Shown here piece by piece: positions 9,992 through 23,023 of a DNA stretch of 64,000 nt. Location: the NCBI RefSeq assembly GCF_029193595.2, contig NZ_CP135052.1:2480001-2544000 (forward strand), written 5' to 3'. How positions within the stretch are numbered: the first letter of the stretch is position 1; every line of letters begins with the position of its first letter. This DNA is from Providencia hangzhouensis (GTDB lineage: Bacteria; Pseudomonadota; Gammaproteobacteria; Enterobacterales; Enterobacteriaceae). The position numbers and the translations under genes are program-made. The notes under the pieces were generated by a model that saw nothing but the letters and a program-made list of their open reading frames with translations, searched no databases and had not been told where the DNA came from.

Positions 9992-11906
<1,915 letters not shown>

Positions 11907-12857
11907 ATGAAGCTGAAAACTACGGTCATCGCAGCCGCGGTGTTATCATTAACTAGTATAACTGCTACTCAGGCGGCTGTTGAATTGACGCCAAAACAGG
12001 CTACTGAATTAAAACCTTATGAGCGTATAACAGTCACCGGGCGCTTTAATGCTATTTATGAAGCATCCGATGCAGTCTCCCGTAGGGCTGATAAAATGGG
12101 GGCATATGCCTTTTACATTCAAAGCCTTGATGATGTAGGTGATAGCGGCAACATGCGTGTTGTTGCTGATGTCTACGCAAAAGATGCACCACAAGTTGAT
12201 ACACCAAAACGTCGTGTATTCGGTGGTGTTGAGGAAATGTCAAAAACTGACGCAACAGAATATGAGCCTTTTGATACTGTTACTGTAAGCGGTTTTTACC
12301 CTTCTCAACCAGACCTATATGAGGCTATTGCCAAAAAAGCACTTGAGAAAAATGCTGCCTCGTTCTATGTGGTTCGTAATATCGCAATGAATGATGGTGG
12401 AAATACATTAGCAACTGCTTATATCTATAAGAAAGATGCACCGAAACGACAAGTTCTTAATGAAGACGCAGTGGTTCCTGCCGATTCTGACGCTGGTCGT
12501 GCTCTATTAGCAGAGGGCGGTGAAGCGGCTAAAAAAGTTCGCATTCCTGGTGTTTCATCTTCTGAAGAACCAACAACCGCAGTCGGACGCTTCTTTGAAA
12601 CCTCTAGCAGTCAACCGGGTCGTACTAGTGTGACTCTGCCAAGTGGTTATGTTATCGAAGAGGTCAACAAAACAGCAGCTGCACAAATGGTCCCATTTGA
12701 CTCTATTACATTCTCTGGATATTACACCAATACGCCTGAAGTACGTTACCAAATAGCAAAACGTGCGGAAGCGAAAGGGGCTAAATATTTCCATATTACA
12801 AGAGAATGGCAATCTAATGGTGGAAGTGTCACCATCAGTGCTGACTTGTTTAAATAG
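11907..12857 (+). CDS. ydgH: Periplasmic YdgH, triple DUF1471/YhcN-domain protein
   Basis: Exported protein of the BhsA/YhcN (DUF1471) stress family. E. coli YdgH has three such domains, and all three are seen here: around LKPYERITVTGRFN, YEPFDTVTVSGFY and MVPFDSITFSGYY. The start is set at ATG 11907 after GGAAGGA, giving a signal peptide MKLKTTVIAAAVLSLTSI ending near TQA. Mature length matches E. coli YdgH (314 residues with signal; 316 here). It is followed by a strong terminator. Its precise role is unknown; family members are linked to envelope stress and biofilm. Confidence 0.93.
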   Translation: MKLKTTVIAAAVLSLTSITATQAAVELTPKQATELKPYERITVTGRFNAIYEASDAVSRRADKMGAYAFYIQSLDDVGDSGNMRVVADVYAKDAPQVDTPKRRVFGGVEEMSKTDATEYEPFDTVTVSGFYPSQPDLYEAIAKKALEKNAASFYVVRNIAMNDGGNTLATAYIYKKDAPKRQVLNEDAVVPADSDAGRALLAEGGEAAKKVRIPGVSSSEEPTTAVGRFFETSSSQPGRTSVTLPSGYVIEEVNKTAAAQMVPFDSITFSGYYTNTPEVRYQIAKRAEAKGAKYFHITREWQSNGGSVTISADLFK

Positions 12858-12877
12858 TCCTAATTTATGTGATGTTA

Positions 12878-12905
12878 AAACCAGCCTACTCGGCTGGTTT
12901 TTTTG
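12878..12905 (+). terminator. Rho-independent terminator of ydgH
   Basis: Stem AAACCAGCC (12878-12886) with GGCTGGTTT (12892-12900) followed by TTTT. The rest of the gap to the next gene (12906-13158) shows no ORF. Confidence 0.85.
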
Positions 12906-13158
12906 TTTTTAGACTCTCACTTTAGGTTATATCTCGTCTTTGACTCTATTCATCCTCACTCTTTTGAAAAAGTGCATAAAACATCTTAAAAAATGCATAC
13001 ATTACCATTGCATATCTGTCATTTCGTTCGTAGAATCCACACTCTGAAAACATGCAGTCATTCCATCTGCTTTTTTAATGGCTACTAGTTAAACTCATTA
13101 TTGTAATGGCACTTTAACGTCATTTTAACTTTTGATTTCTGAACGTTCAGGATTTACT

Positions 13159-14550
13159 TTGAAAAATACTTTGAGTCTTACCGCACTAACTGCGCTAGTT
13201 CTTAGCTCAATGGTTGGCGCTGGTGTTTTTAGTCTCCCTCAAAATATGGCTGAAGTGGCTAGCCCTCTCGCATTAATAATCGGTTGGTCAATTACTGGTG
13301 TGGGCATCCTTTTTTTAGCATTTGCCTTATTGTTGCTTTCTCGCATACGACCTGACCTTGACGGTGGGATATTTACTTACGCCAAAGTCGGCTTCGGGGA
13401 ATTAATTGGTTTTTGCTCGGCGTGGGGTTATTGGCTATGTGCGGTAGTTGCCAATGTGTCTTATCTTGTTATCGTATTCGCAGCAATCAGTTTTTTTACA
13501 GATACTCCTGACAACATTATTTTTGGTGATGGGAATACATGGCAAGCCCTAGTCGGAGAATCAATACTCCTCTGGTTTGTGCACTATTTAGTTCTTCGTG
13601 GAGTACAAACAGCCGCTGGAATTAATAAACTTGCCACAATGGCAAAACTGGTTCCTCTTGGCTTATTTATTGTATTGGCTTTTTTTGCGTTTAAACTTGA
13701 TATTTTCAATGCAGATTTTAGTGGTATCGAATTTGGTGTTCCTGTTTGGGAACAAGTCAAAGATACCATGCTGATTACACTATGGGTATTTATTGGTATC
13801 GAAGGTGCCGTTGTCGTCTCTGCTCGAGCGAAAAACCGCCGCGATGTTGGCTTAGCAACAATTTTCGCTGTAAGTTCTGCTTTAATTATCTATATTCTAG
13901 TGACCTTACTTTCTTTAGGTATTATGCCTAGAGCTGAACTTGCAGAAATAAAAAATCCATCCATGGCCCCACTCATGATAAGTTTAATTGGTTCGAGTGG
14001 TGATATTATTATTGCAGCGGGCCTAATTATTTCTGTTTGTGGAGCTTACCTAAGTTGGACTATTATGGCCGCTGAAGTACCTTATATTGCAGCCCAATAC
14101 CAATCATTTCCTAAAATATTCAATAAATTAAATAAGAATGATGCCCCATCATCTTCTTTATGGCTCACTAATGGTGCAGTACAGCTATCTTTAGTTCTTA
14201 TTTGGCTTAGTGGGAGTAATTACAATACATTGCTTACCATTGCCTCTGAAATGATTTTAGTCCCCTATTTCCTTGTCGGTGCATTTTTAGTAAAAGTAGC
14301 TTTTGAACGTCATAATAAGGCATTACTTGCCGTTGGAGCTATTGCCAGTCTTTATGGTCTATGGTTGCTTTATGCATCAGGGTTAATCAATTTACTATTA
14401 TCCGTCGTTTTATATGCCCCTGGTATTTTGGTATTTTTCTATGCTCGCCAGCAGCAAACCAACCAAATGCCATTAAAAGCGATTGAAAAAATCATGGCAT
14501 ATGCCATTGCTATCGGCGCTATCCCTGCGCTCTATTATTTGGTTGCCTAG
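13159..14550 (+). CDS. ydgI: Arginine/ornithine antiporter-type permease YdgI (ArcD family)
   Basis: Inner-membrane basic amino acid/polyamine antiporter of the APC superfamily, about 12 membrane segments. It matches E. coli YdgI almost throughout (LTALVLSSMVGAGVFSLPQN, DGGIFTYAKVGFGELIGFCS, GSNYNTLLTIASEMILVPYF). No ATG lies near the conserved N-terminus; TTG at 13159, with AGGA six bases upstream, gives MKNTLSLTALTAL, which aligns with the E. coli start, so a TTG start is preferred over the longer TTG reading from 13132. Expected to exchange arginine for ornithine, although no arginine deiminase genes are in this window. Confidence 0.88.
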   Translation: MKNTLSLTALTALVLSSMVGAGVFSLPQNMAEVASPLALIIGWSITGVGILFLAFALLLLSRIRPDLDGGIFTYAKVGFGELIGFCSAWGYWLCAVVANVSYLVIVFAAISFFTDTPDNIIFGDGNTWQALVGESILLWFVHYLVLRGVQTAAGINKLATMAKLVPLGLFIVLAFFAFKLDIFNADFSGIEFGVPVWEQVKDTMLITLWVFIGIEGAVVVSARAKNRRDVGLATIFAVSSALIIYILVTLLSLGIMPRAELAEIKNPSMAPLMISLIGSSGDIIIAAGLIISVCGAYLSWTIMAAEVPYIAAQYQSFPKIFNKLNKNDAPSSSLWLTNGAVQLSLVLIWLSGSNYNTLLTIASEMILVPYFLVGAFLVKVAFERHNKALLAVGAIASLYGLWLLYASGLINLLLSVVLYAPGILVFFYARQQQTNQMPLKAIEKIMAYAIAIGAIPALYYLVA

Positions 14551-14561
14551 TTTTAGAAACG

Positions 14562-14594
14562 AGGGCTTAATTTTAACCCATAAATTTAAGCCTT
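14562..14594 (+). terminator. Weak terminator after ydgI
   Basis: Stem of about nine bases, AGGGCTTAA (14562-14570) with TTAAGCCTT (14586-14594); the following tract is only moderately T-rich. Confidence 0.45.
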
Positions 14595-14798
14595 CATTTA
14601 CTGCAACATCCTGTTTTTTTGATTACTAAATCACTCCATAATTTTCTAGTCGTAATTTCCTTCACAATTTTCGCCCTCCTTTACAATTTCCCCTCTCCTT
14701 TGCTGGTTAAAATTTCTGTTGTATGAGCTTCGATGCTTATATTTTTATCATTCATTAGTATGTTGTAACTAAATGATTAAGGCCAACTAAAAATGAAA

Positions 14799-14829
14799 AG
14801 CGCTTCACATACAGAATACGTGAAGCGCT
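14799..14829 (-). terminator. Terminator of hrpA
   Basis: Perfect 10-base stem AGCGCTTCAC (14799-14808) with GTGAAGCGCT (14820-14829). Read on the reverse strand it is followed by CTTTTCATTTTT. Confidence 0.75.
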
Positions 14830-14847
14830 AATTAGTCAAAATAAGGC

Positions 14848-17800
14848 TTACAGTTGTTGAGATAACTGTTCCATCGCCTGCATAATTCGCTTATCCGAAA
14901 TTGGATATGGCGTTCCAAGCTGCTGGGCAAACAGACTGACTCTCAGTTCTTCAATCATCCAGCGAATTTCTTGGACTTCTGGCATATTTCTCTGAACTGG
15001 AGATAATTTTACTAACCATTGCTGCCACATATTCTGAACATGCTCTACTTTACTCAGTTGTGCACGATCTCGGTTAGGATCAATAGCTAGTTTTTCTAAT
15101 CGCCGCTCTATTCCATTTAAATAACGAAGAATATCAGGTAAGCGTTTCCAACCATGAGTAGTCACAAAACCTTTAAACACTAAGTTCGACATTTGTATTT
15201 TTATATCCGATAACGCTATTGCCATCGAAAAATCAACCCGCCCTTTTAGACGTTTATTGATTGCAAACACCGCCGTTAATATTTGTTCAACTTGCTTAGC
15301 AATATTAACAACCACATCATTTAATTCTGCCCGTGCAAGCTCTTTCAGTTTTTCAAACTGTTCTTCATTCCATACCGCGCCACCAAAATCAGAGATTATT
15401 TGGTCGACACCACAAGCAATACAATCATCTATTAACTCCAATACCTTGCCATAGGGGTTAAAGTACAAACCCAATTTTGATTTATTGGGTAGTTTTTCAT
15501 GTAAATACTTAATTGGCGATGGAATATTTAACAGTAATAATCGACGCACACCAGCCCACATTGCTTGCTGCTGTTCTAATTCTGTTTCAAACACCTTGAT
15601 ACCAACACTATTTCTTTCATCGACTAATGCAGGATAAGCTTTAACGGAATATCCGCCTCTCTTTTGCTCATAGCGTTGAGGTAATTCACCAAAACTCCAA
15701 ATATGTAACCCATGTTGCTCAATACCGTCATCTACAACTTCAGACAACGTTTCTTGCACTTTTTCTTTTAGGCTATTTTTTAGCTCATCAAGATTTTGCC
15801 CTTCCGCAACGGTTTTATTTTTGTCGCCTACAACACGATATGTCATTTTTAAATGAGCGGGAAGTTGCTCTAATTGCCATGATTCACGTTCAACAGTGAC
15901 GCCTGTCATACGGCGTAATTCACGTTCAAGTTTATCCAATACACTCCCCTCAGGCTCAGGGACTCGTTCTAAAAATGCAGAAGCATAGTTAGGTGCAGGA
16001 ACAAAATTTCGCCTAATTGGTTTAGGTAATGATTTAATTAAAGCAACGATCAACTCATGACGCAGTCCCGGAACTTGCCAATCAAAGCCAATATTCTGAA
16101 CCTGATTCAATATCGCAAGTGGTACATGGACAGTCACTCCATCTGCATCAGTTCCTGGCTCAAATTGATAACTCAACCGAAATTTCAAATCCCCTTGATA
16201 CCAATAGTTTGGGTAATCAAGAGCCGAAACATTACTCGCATCCTCCTTGATCAGCATACTTTTTTCAAAGCTTAACAAGTCAGATTGTTGCTTAGATGCC
16301 TTTTTCCACCAATTATCAAAATGACGAGAGGAAATCACATCATTAGGGATCCGTTGGTCATAAAATGCAAATAACGTTTCATCATCAACTAAAATGTCAC
16401 GCCGACGTGATTTATGCTCCAAATCTTCGACTTCAGATAGTAATTTCAGATTTTCTTTAAAGAATGCGTGGCGTGTGACCCAATCCCCTTCAACCAATGC
16501 ATGCCGAATAAATAATTCACGGCATAATAACGGGTCAATATTCCCATAATTAACCTGCCTTGATGCAACAATGGGTAGCCCATATAAAGTCACTTTTTCT
16601 GACGCCATTACCGCGCCTTCAGATTTTGACCAATGAGGCTCACTATAGCTATGTTTAGTCAAATGTTCTGCTAAGGGTTCAACCCACTCAACATCGATTG
16701 ATGCGGCAATTCTTCCCCATAATTTCGACGTTTCAACAAGTTCCGCAACCATTGCCCATTTCGGTGGTTTTTTAAATAAACCCGACCCAGGAAAAATAGT
16801 AAAACGTGCATTTCTAGCACCAGTAAACTCGTGTTTATCTGCATCTTTTTGTCCAATATGTGAAAGCAGCCCAGCCAATAACGAAACGTGAATGCTACGA
16901 AAATCAGCCTCCGCACTATTAATGGCAAAACCTTGCTCTTTTACCACTTGCCTCAATTGGGTATACAAATCTTGCCATTCCCGAATACGCAAATAATTAA
17001 GAAAATCTTGGCGACACATTTTTCTAAATTGAGCGTTAGAAAGCTGCGTTTGTTGTTCTTTTAAGTAATCCCAAAGATTTAAAAAAGCTAAGAAATCTGA
17101 TTGCTTATCATGGAAACGACGATGTTTTTCATCGGCAGCTTGCTGTTTGTCTAACGGTCTCTCCCTAGGGTCTTGAATTGATAATGCAGAAACAATCACC
17201 ATTGCTTCACGTACTGCCCCGTGTTTACGTGCTTCAATCACCATACGAGCAAGTCTTGGGTCAACAGGAAGCTGGGATAGTTGTCTACCCGTATCCGTTA
17301 GTTGATACCCTTTATCCGCCTGTTTATGGGACTTAATTGCACCTAGCTCCTCCAGTAATTTCACACCATCTTGGATATTGCGTTTATCTGGAGCCTCCAC
17401 AAATGGAAATGCAGAAATATCACCAAGACCAATAGAAGTCATTTGTAATATAACTGACGCTAAATTCGTCCGTAAAATTTCAGGGTCCGTGAACTCTGGA
17501 CGTGATAAGAAGTCATCTTCTGAGTATAATCGAATACAAATCCCGTCAGAAACACGGCCACAGCGCCCCTTACGTTGGTTAGCTGAAGCTTGAGAAATGG
17601 CTTCAACAGGAAGACGTTGTACTTTGGTACGGTAACTATAACGACTGATTCGCGCATAACCAGTATCAATGACATATTTGATACCCGGTACAGTTAATGA
17701 TGTTTCTGCTACGTTTGTTGCAAGAATGATCCGCCGTCCCCCATGAGGATGGAAGATACGATTTTGCTCACTATTCGAGAGCCTTGCGAAAAGAGGTAAG

Positions 17801-18747
17801 ATTTCAGTGTGGCGTAAAGAAAGTTTTGATAACGCATCGGCGGTATCACGAATTTCCCGCTCACCACTCATGAAAATCAATATATCGCCATTACCTTCAA
17901 CCGATAGTTCATTTACCGCATCAATTATCCCATCAATTTGGTCACGGTCACTATCGTTCTGGTCTCCCATGATAGGACGATAACGAACTTCAACAGGATA
18001 GGTACGCCCAGACACTTCAACAATTGGGGCATGACTAAAGTGCTTCGAAAAACGCTCAGGGTCAATGGTTGCTGATGTAATAATAACTTTTAAATCAGGA
18101 CGTTTTGGTAATAATTGACGTAAATAACCTAAAATAAAGTCGATATTCAGGCTTCTTTCGTGAGCCTCATCGATAATAATTGTGTCATATTGCAGCAGCA
18201 GTTTGTCATTTTGTAGTTCTGCAAGCAAGATACCATCAGTCATCAATTTGACTTGCGTTGTTTCACTCACTTGGTCACTAAAGCGTACTTTATAACCAAC
18301 ATTTGTACCTAGTTCACATTCAAGTTCTTGAGCTAAGCGTGACGCAACTGAGCGCGCGGCTAAACGTCTTGGTTGAGTGTGACCAATAAATCCTAGAACC
18401 CCTCTGCCAAGTTCAAGGCAAATTTTGGGGATTTGCGTTGTTTTACCTGACCCAGTTTCACCAGCAATAATAACAACTTGATGTTTTTTAATGGCATCTA
18501 AAATGACATCTTTCTTCTGGCTAACCGGTAAATTATCCGGATACACAATTTTAGGCGCATTTAATCTTTTAATTTCAACCTTTTGCTTTGCCTTTTCAAT
18601 ATCTATTTTGATAGCATCAAGTACCGCAGAGCGCGATTTTTCGTTCTGGATCTTTGCAATACCTTGCACTCTTTTTTTCAGTAACCATTGGTCACGTAAT
18701 GAAGTTTGTCCAATATCAGCGGTTAATGCTGTCAGTATGGATTTCAC
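14848..18747 (-). CDS. hrpA: ATP-dependent RNA helicase HrpA
   Basis: DEAH-box helicase of 1299 residues (1300 in E. coli), linked to mRNA processing and rescue of stalled ribosomes. Walker A GETGSGKT is at about 96-103 and the DEAH box at 193-196, followed by SAT in ITSATIDPERF and the motif VI-type run near QRKGRCGR. Helicase-associated, OB-like and long C-terminal DUF3418 regions are all present. The start is GTG at 18747 with AAGGATT about 8 bases upstream; no ATG gives a better N-terminus. A single gene unit divergent from azoR. Confidence 0.97.
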   Translation of the reverse strand: MKSILTALTADIGQTSLRDQWLLKKRVQGIAKIQNEKSRSAVLDAIKIDIEKAKQKVEIKRLNAPKIVYPDNLPVSQKKDVILDAIKKHQVVIIAGETGSGKTTQIPKICLELGRGVLGFIGHTQPRRLAARSVASRLAQELECELGTNVGYKVRFSDQVSETTQVKLMTDGILLAELQNDKLLLQYDTIIIDEAHERSLNIDFILGYLRQLLPKRPDLKVIITSATIDPERFSKHFSHAPIVEVSGRTYPVEVRYRPIMGDQNDSDRDQIDGIIDAVNELSVEGNGDILIFMSGEREIRDTADALSKLSLRHTEILPLFARLSNSEQNRIFHPHGGRRIILATNVAETSLTVPGIKYVIDTGYARISRYSYRTKVQRLPVEAISQASANQRKGRCGRVSDGICIRLYSEDDFLSRPEFTDPEILRTNLASVILQMTSIGLGDISAFPFVEAPDKRNIQDGVKLLEELGAIKSHKQADKGYQLTDTGRQLSQLPVDPRLARMVIEARKHGAVREAMVIVSALSIQDPRERPLDKQQAADEKHRRFHDKQSDFLAFLNLWDYLKEQQTQLSNAQFRKMCRQDFLNYLRIREWQDLYTQLRQVVKEQGFAINSAEADFRSIHVSLLAGLLSHIGQKDADKHEFTGARNARFTIFPGSGLFKKPPKWAMVAELVETSKLWGRIAASIDVEWVEPLAEHLTKHSYSEPHWSKSEGAVMASEKVTLYGLPIVASRQVNYGNIDPLLCRELFIRHALVEGDWVTRHAFFKENLKLLSEVEDLEHKSRRRDILVDDETLFAFYDQRIPNDVISSRHFDNWWKKASKQQSDLLSFEKSMLIKEDASNVSALDYPNYWYQGDLKFRLSYQFEPGTDADGVTVHVPLAILNQVQNIGFDWQVPGLRHELIVALIKSLPKPIRRNFVPAPNYASAFLERVPEPEGSVLDKLERELRRMTGVTVERESWQLEQLPAHLKMTYRVVGDKNKTVAEGQNLDELKNSLKEKVQETLSEVVDDGIEQHGLHIWSFGELPQRYEQKRGGYSVKAYPALVDERNSVGIKVFETELEQQQAMWAGVRRLLLLNIPSPIKYLHEKLPNKSKLGLYFNPYGKVLELIDDCIACGVDQIISDFGGAVWNEEQFEKLKELARAELNDVVVNIAKQVEQILTAVFAINKRLKGRVDFSMAIALSDIKIQMSNLVFKGFVTTHGWKRLPDILRYLNGIERRLEKLAIDPNRDRAQLSKVEHVQNMWQQWLVKLSPVQRNMPEVQEIRWMIEELRVSLFAQQLGTPYPISDKRIMQAMEQLSQQL

Positions 18748-18947
18748 CTGTTGAATCCTTATCTTTAATAAATTTCAATACACGATAGCCAATCAGCTTC
18801 GCAATTTGTGAGGGCTAAATTTCGCTTTTATTTTTAATTGTTGTTATCACATAAAAATACCATCAATTTTTTTGAAGAAAGCTATCTAATATTTTTCCTA
18901 TCAATCAGTTACACATCACGTATTATTACCAATAAAGTTTTACCTAA

Positions 18948-19562
<615 letters not shown>

Positions 19563-19619
19563 AATACATCCATTTAAGCAAGATAATATTAAAACCCAAA
19601 GCTACCATTGTTAAATTTT

Positions 19620-19645
19620 GCGCACTTTCTGAGTGCGCTTTTTAT
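19620..19645 (+). terminator. Rho-independent terminator of azoR
   Basis: Stem GCGCACT (19620-19626) with AGTGCGC (19632-19638), then TTTTTATTT. It overlaps the end of the convergent ydbL gene. Confidence 0.8.
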
Positions 19646-19971
19646 TTCTTTTGTAACCATTGACCATTAATTCCACGCACAAACTCCCCTGGATTAGCCC
19701 GTTCTACAAGTTTTTGTCCTGCTATCCTTGCGACATCATTTGTTTTTAGATTATTTTTTGCAGCAATTTCGCTGTATCTTTTTTCCCGTTCTTGGTTAAT
19801 TTGTGCCGCTAGTTTAGTAGCCTCTGGATTACTCGTATTAATTGGAGCTAAATACCCCGATAACGTTTCCCCTAATAGACCTGTTTCTTTGGCCTCATCA
19901 ACCGTTATTGCTATAGCCTGAAAGACAGTCAATAACGAACACAGGGCAAATACTTTGATTATTCGATTCAT
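19642..19971 (-). CDS. ydbL: YdbL family protein (DUF1318)
   Basis: Small exported protein of 109 residues matching E. coli YdbL: signal peptide at 1-21, then the conserved ETLSGYL and VARIAGQKLVERANPGEFV and the terminal GINGQWLQKK. It overlaps ynbE by 4 bases, and ydbH-ynbE-ydbL form one operon. The trio is implicated in phospholipid transport between membranes through YdbH; the function of YdbL itself is not firmly known. Confidence 0.93.
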   Translation of the reverse strand: MNRIIKVFALCSLLTVFQAIAITVDEAKETGLLGETLSGYLAPINTSNPEATKLAAQINQEREKRYSEIAAKNNLKTNDVARIAGQKLVERANPGEFVRGINGQWLQKK

Positions 19972-20192
19972 TTTGGGTTTACCTCACCGAACAAATCACT
20001 ATTTTCTTTCAATAATTCTTCTACTTGCCTATCCGCTTTTATTTGGATTTCATGTTCAATTTTTACATTCATATTAATATTGATGGGCTTATCCGGTGTT
20101 GCGACCTCAACTCGCAAACAAGCTGATAACAACAATACAATCGATATAGCTGTAGTGAATTTTAATATTTTCACGTTCATTCTTATGCTCAT
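19968..20192 (-). CDS. ynbE: YnbE family lipoprotein
   Basis: Short outer-membrane lipoprotein; the E. coli homologue partners YdbH in envelope lipid transport. The lipobox LLSAC follows a short hydrophobic signal, and INMNVKIEHEIQIKADRQVE is nearly identical to E. coli YnbE. The ATG at 20192 overlaps the ydbH stop by one base, implying translational coupling; an alternative ATG at 20180 (MNVKILKF) gives a more typical lipoprotein signal and is equally plausible. It carries a few more C-terminal residues than E. coli YnbE. Confidence 0.88.
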   Translation of the reverse strand: MSIRMNVKILKFTTAISIVLLLSACLRVEVATPDKPININMNVKIEHEIQIKADRQVEELLKENSDLFGEVNPK

Positions 20193-22789
20193 TATAAATT
20201 TTTTTCCAACCACTCTTCTAAAGAGCTACCAAATCGTAAACTACGCCATAATTGAAAGATATTTTCTTCATGTTGATAATGCAAATGAACTTCGCGTTTT
20301 TTCTTTTCTTGCGTGTTATACCCTTCAAGGATTGTTGTCATCTTTAACAGCCCTAAGTTTGTGACATTAACATCTGTACGGCTGCGTTTTATTTCCAAAT
20401 ATTGTAACCAACCCATGGCCGAACCCGCAGATATATTATCCTCTCGGATAGAATCAACAAATTGGGTATCTAATCGTAATGTTAATGGCCCACTATTTTC
20501 TAACCACCCATCTTTAACTATCCATTCTGGGTTATTTAAATAAAAAGGTAATTCACCATTAACTTTACCAGAGACAGCAAATTGCGACACTTTTAGTATT
20601 GTAAATAACTGGCTAAGTTCAATCTGCTTTAATTTTATCGTAGAGGCTTGAGTTTGTGGCCAGCGCAGTAAATCCATCGATATTTCACCTCCTAATGTTT
20701 TAAAGCCTACATTAGTCAGTTTTAATGGCGAATTTTCCGTTGGCGGATAAGAGCCAGAGAGATCGGCTTTAATGTCAGTTAATTCGAATAAATTATTGAG
20801 CTGTTTAATACGCAACTCAACGGGTGCTTTTCCCCCCAAAGTCCAGGTACTTTGTTTTAAACGCCACGGTAAAACAAAATCTAATCCTGATAATTCGCCA
20901 TCTTTTAACCAAAGGCTAGTATTCTCGACACGCCAATGTCCTCCAGCAATAAAACCCTCTTCCGGTGTTATTGAAAAAGCGGCTTGAGAAAATAATTTGC
21001 CTTGTTTTAATTCAATTCCAAGGTCAGCAGGAATTAACGTTTGAAAAGCTGTGACCGACTGTTCAGGCCAACGAGCTTCCCCTCTTAATCTTTCACCGTC
21101 CCAGCGCCCAAAGATGACTATTGGCCCGACATCTTTAGTACTTAAATCGCCTTTAAGTTGAAACTCAGCAGGAGATTTTCCCCTAAGATCTGCGTTTAAT
21201 GTGAACCTTGGCAGATAACTTTCAGTGCCGAATTGCATCCGTTCACTGGTAAGCTGTAATTTTCCATTAAAACTGGCTTTATTCTGATCACGTTGCCAAA
21301 TCAATGGCTTACTTAGCTGTAAACGTGGAGCCCTCATCGATAAAAGCCCATATTGTATTTGGTCAAACCCTGTATTTAAGCTATTTAATGTAATTAAAGT
21401 GTCCTGCCAACTCCCATTTCCCTTAATATCCCAATTAGCTGATAATGAGGGTAAATTGGCATTTCCCCAATAATTCCAAAACCATTTTCCCTTATCTAAG
21501 GTAAATTTATTAGCTTTGCCATCCAAATGAATATCAAAACTCCCCCAATATTGCTCTTTAATTTTTAGAATAGCTTGTAAACGTCCTGAAATACCCTCTT
21601 CACCTAACGATGTTCCTGCAAGTGGTAATCTAGCTTCATTAAGAACCAGTGTTTCCGAAAGACGGCCATAAGCTCTTAATAATGAACTGGATAAAAAAGA
21701 AATTTTGGGGGCAGCTAACTGGCCTGAAACTTTTGCAGGCAAATTAATATCCAGCACCATATCATCATATTTAACTTGGCCATGTAACCTAAAATTAATA
21801 TCAGCATTGAGTAAATTTATCTGAGTAGATGGCACAGCTAAGACAATATTGGCTTTCCCTTTCTTTGCTTGTGTGAGCATATTAATACGCCCAGAAAATA
21901 CCATTTCACTTAATGTATTATCCCAGTTATCAACTTGAAAGCTGATACCGCCTTGTAAAGGGATATCTGCTTCTTTCCATTGCCACTTACCTTGCGCTAT
22001 TTGTATTCGAGAAGGCGATAGTGACCATGGTAAATAAAGCAATTCTTCCTTTGTGTCTGTATCCATGACGCTAAAGACACCTTGGTCATTCAACCAACTG
22101 AATTTAGCTTGTAAGAATTTTTCTGGGTTGATTAACTTAAAATAAGCATTCAACTCCCCTTTTTCTGGAAGCTGATTTGCCATTAAGGGGAGTTGCACAT
22201 CACCAAATAATTCTATTGTTTGCTTTTGTTCTGGTAGAAATGCTAAAAAATTTTGAATGACTAATTGGTGTTCCGTATTAATTAAAGATGACAACCTTAA
22301 ATTGTCGCCCCTAAAATCAAACTCTAGAGGGTTAACCTGATTTTTACGCAACCAAATACTGCCTTGGTAATCACTCCATGGCTGTATGTTGGTATTATTG
22401 ATAACTAATGAAAAAACCGGAATATTATCGATAAGTTCTGCAATATTAATCGGCTCATTATCCATTTCATTCGTTGGCTCAAGAGCACTCAAACATTCAG
22501 TTTTAACATCAAGGTCATCCACAATAGCGTGTAAGGGAAAGATAGAAAGTCTTGTGCTATTCAACTGAACTAATGTGCAATTATTTGCTGTTATACTGAT
22601 ATTTGCTATATCCAACTGGCCATGACTAATTCTTGGTTCTGAAAACGACAGTTTAAATGGCTTAGGAAGATAGTGTGATGCAACAACTGGAGCCCAATGG
22701 GATATCGTTATCCATAAAAGTATTAAGAGAGCAATGCTTCCACCCAAAAAGCAGAGTAATATTCTGGATGCTCTTTTCATTAACTGCAT
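20192..22789 (-). CDS. ydbH: AsmA-like intermembrane lipid transporter YdbH
   Basis: Large inner-membrane-anchored protein of the AsmA/TamB family, thought to bridge the periplasm and carry phospholipids to the outer membrane redundantly with TamB and YhdP. One N-terminal membrane segment is followed by a long beta-rich periplasmic region, with strong matches to E. coli YdbH (NTGFDQIQYGLLSMRAPRL, GHWRVENTSLWLKDGEL, HHEEN-like C-terminus LHYQHEENIFQLWRSLRFG). The start is placed at ATG 22789 with AAGGGAT upstream, giving 865 residues. First gene of the ydbH-ynbE-ydbL operon and divergent from ldhA, as in E. coli. Confidence 0.94.
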   Translation of the reverse strand: MQLMKRASRILLCFLGGSIALLILLWITISHWAPVVASHYLPKPFKLSFSEPRISHGQLDIANISITANNCTLVQLNSTRLSIFPLHAIVDDLDVKTECLSALEPTNEMDNEPINIAELIDNIPVFSLVINNTNIQPWSDYQGSIWLRKNQVNPLEFDFRGDNLRLSSLINTEHQLVIQNFLAFLPEQKQTIELFGDVQLPLMANQLPEKGELNAYFKLINPEKFLQAKFSWLNDQGVFSVMDTDTKEELLYLPWSLSPSRIQIAQGKWQWKEADIPLQGGISFQVDNWDNTLSEMVFSGRINMLTQAKKGKANIVLAVPSTQINLLNADINFRLHGQVKYDDMVLDINLPAKVSGQLAAPKISFLSSSLLRAYGRLSETLVLNEARLPLAGTSLGEEGISGRLQAILKIKEQYWGSFDIHLDGKANKFTLDKGKWFWNYWGNANLPSLSANWDIKGNGSWQDTLITLNSLNTGFDQIQYGLLSMRAPRLQLSKPLIWQRDQNKASFNGKLQLTSERMQFGTESYLPRFTLNADLRGKSPAEFQLKGDLSTKDVGPIVIFGRWDGERLRGEARWPEQSVTAFQTLIPADLGIELKQGKLFSQAAFSITPEEGFIAGGHWRVENTSLWLKDGELSGLDFVLPWRLKQSTWTLGGKAPVELRIKQLNNLFELTDIKADLSGSYPPTENSPLKLTNVGFKTLGGEISMDLLRWPQTQASTIKLKQIELSQLFTILKVSQFAVSGKVNGELPFYLNNPEWIVKDGWLENSGPLTLRLDTQFVDSIREDNISAGSAMGWLQYLEIKRSRTDVNVTNLGLLKMTTILEGYNTQEKKKREVHLHYQHEENIFQLWRSLRFGSSLEEWLEKNL

Positions 22790-23023
22790 TACTACATCCC
22801 TTGTTTGAATTGTTCTATAGCGCAAGTGATAAATTTCAACAAAATTTCCTCATTAAACACGATACTAACAAAGATAAACCACATTCAATCGTAAACAGAT
22901 ACCTATTTTCTTAATTTATAGGTGATTTACAAACTTAATTGTCTTATTCTGAGTTTATATTTTGTAGGTACACCTTTTTACCTACTCTTTTCTAATTGGT
23001 TCCTAAAAATTGGAGTCTTCATG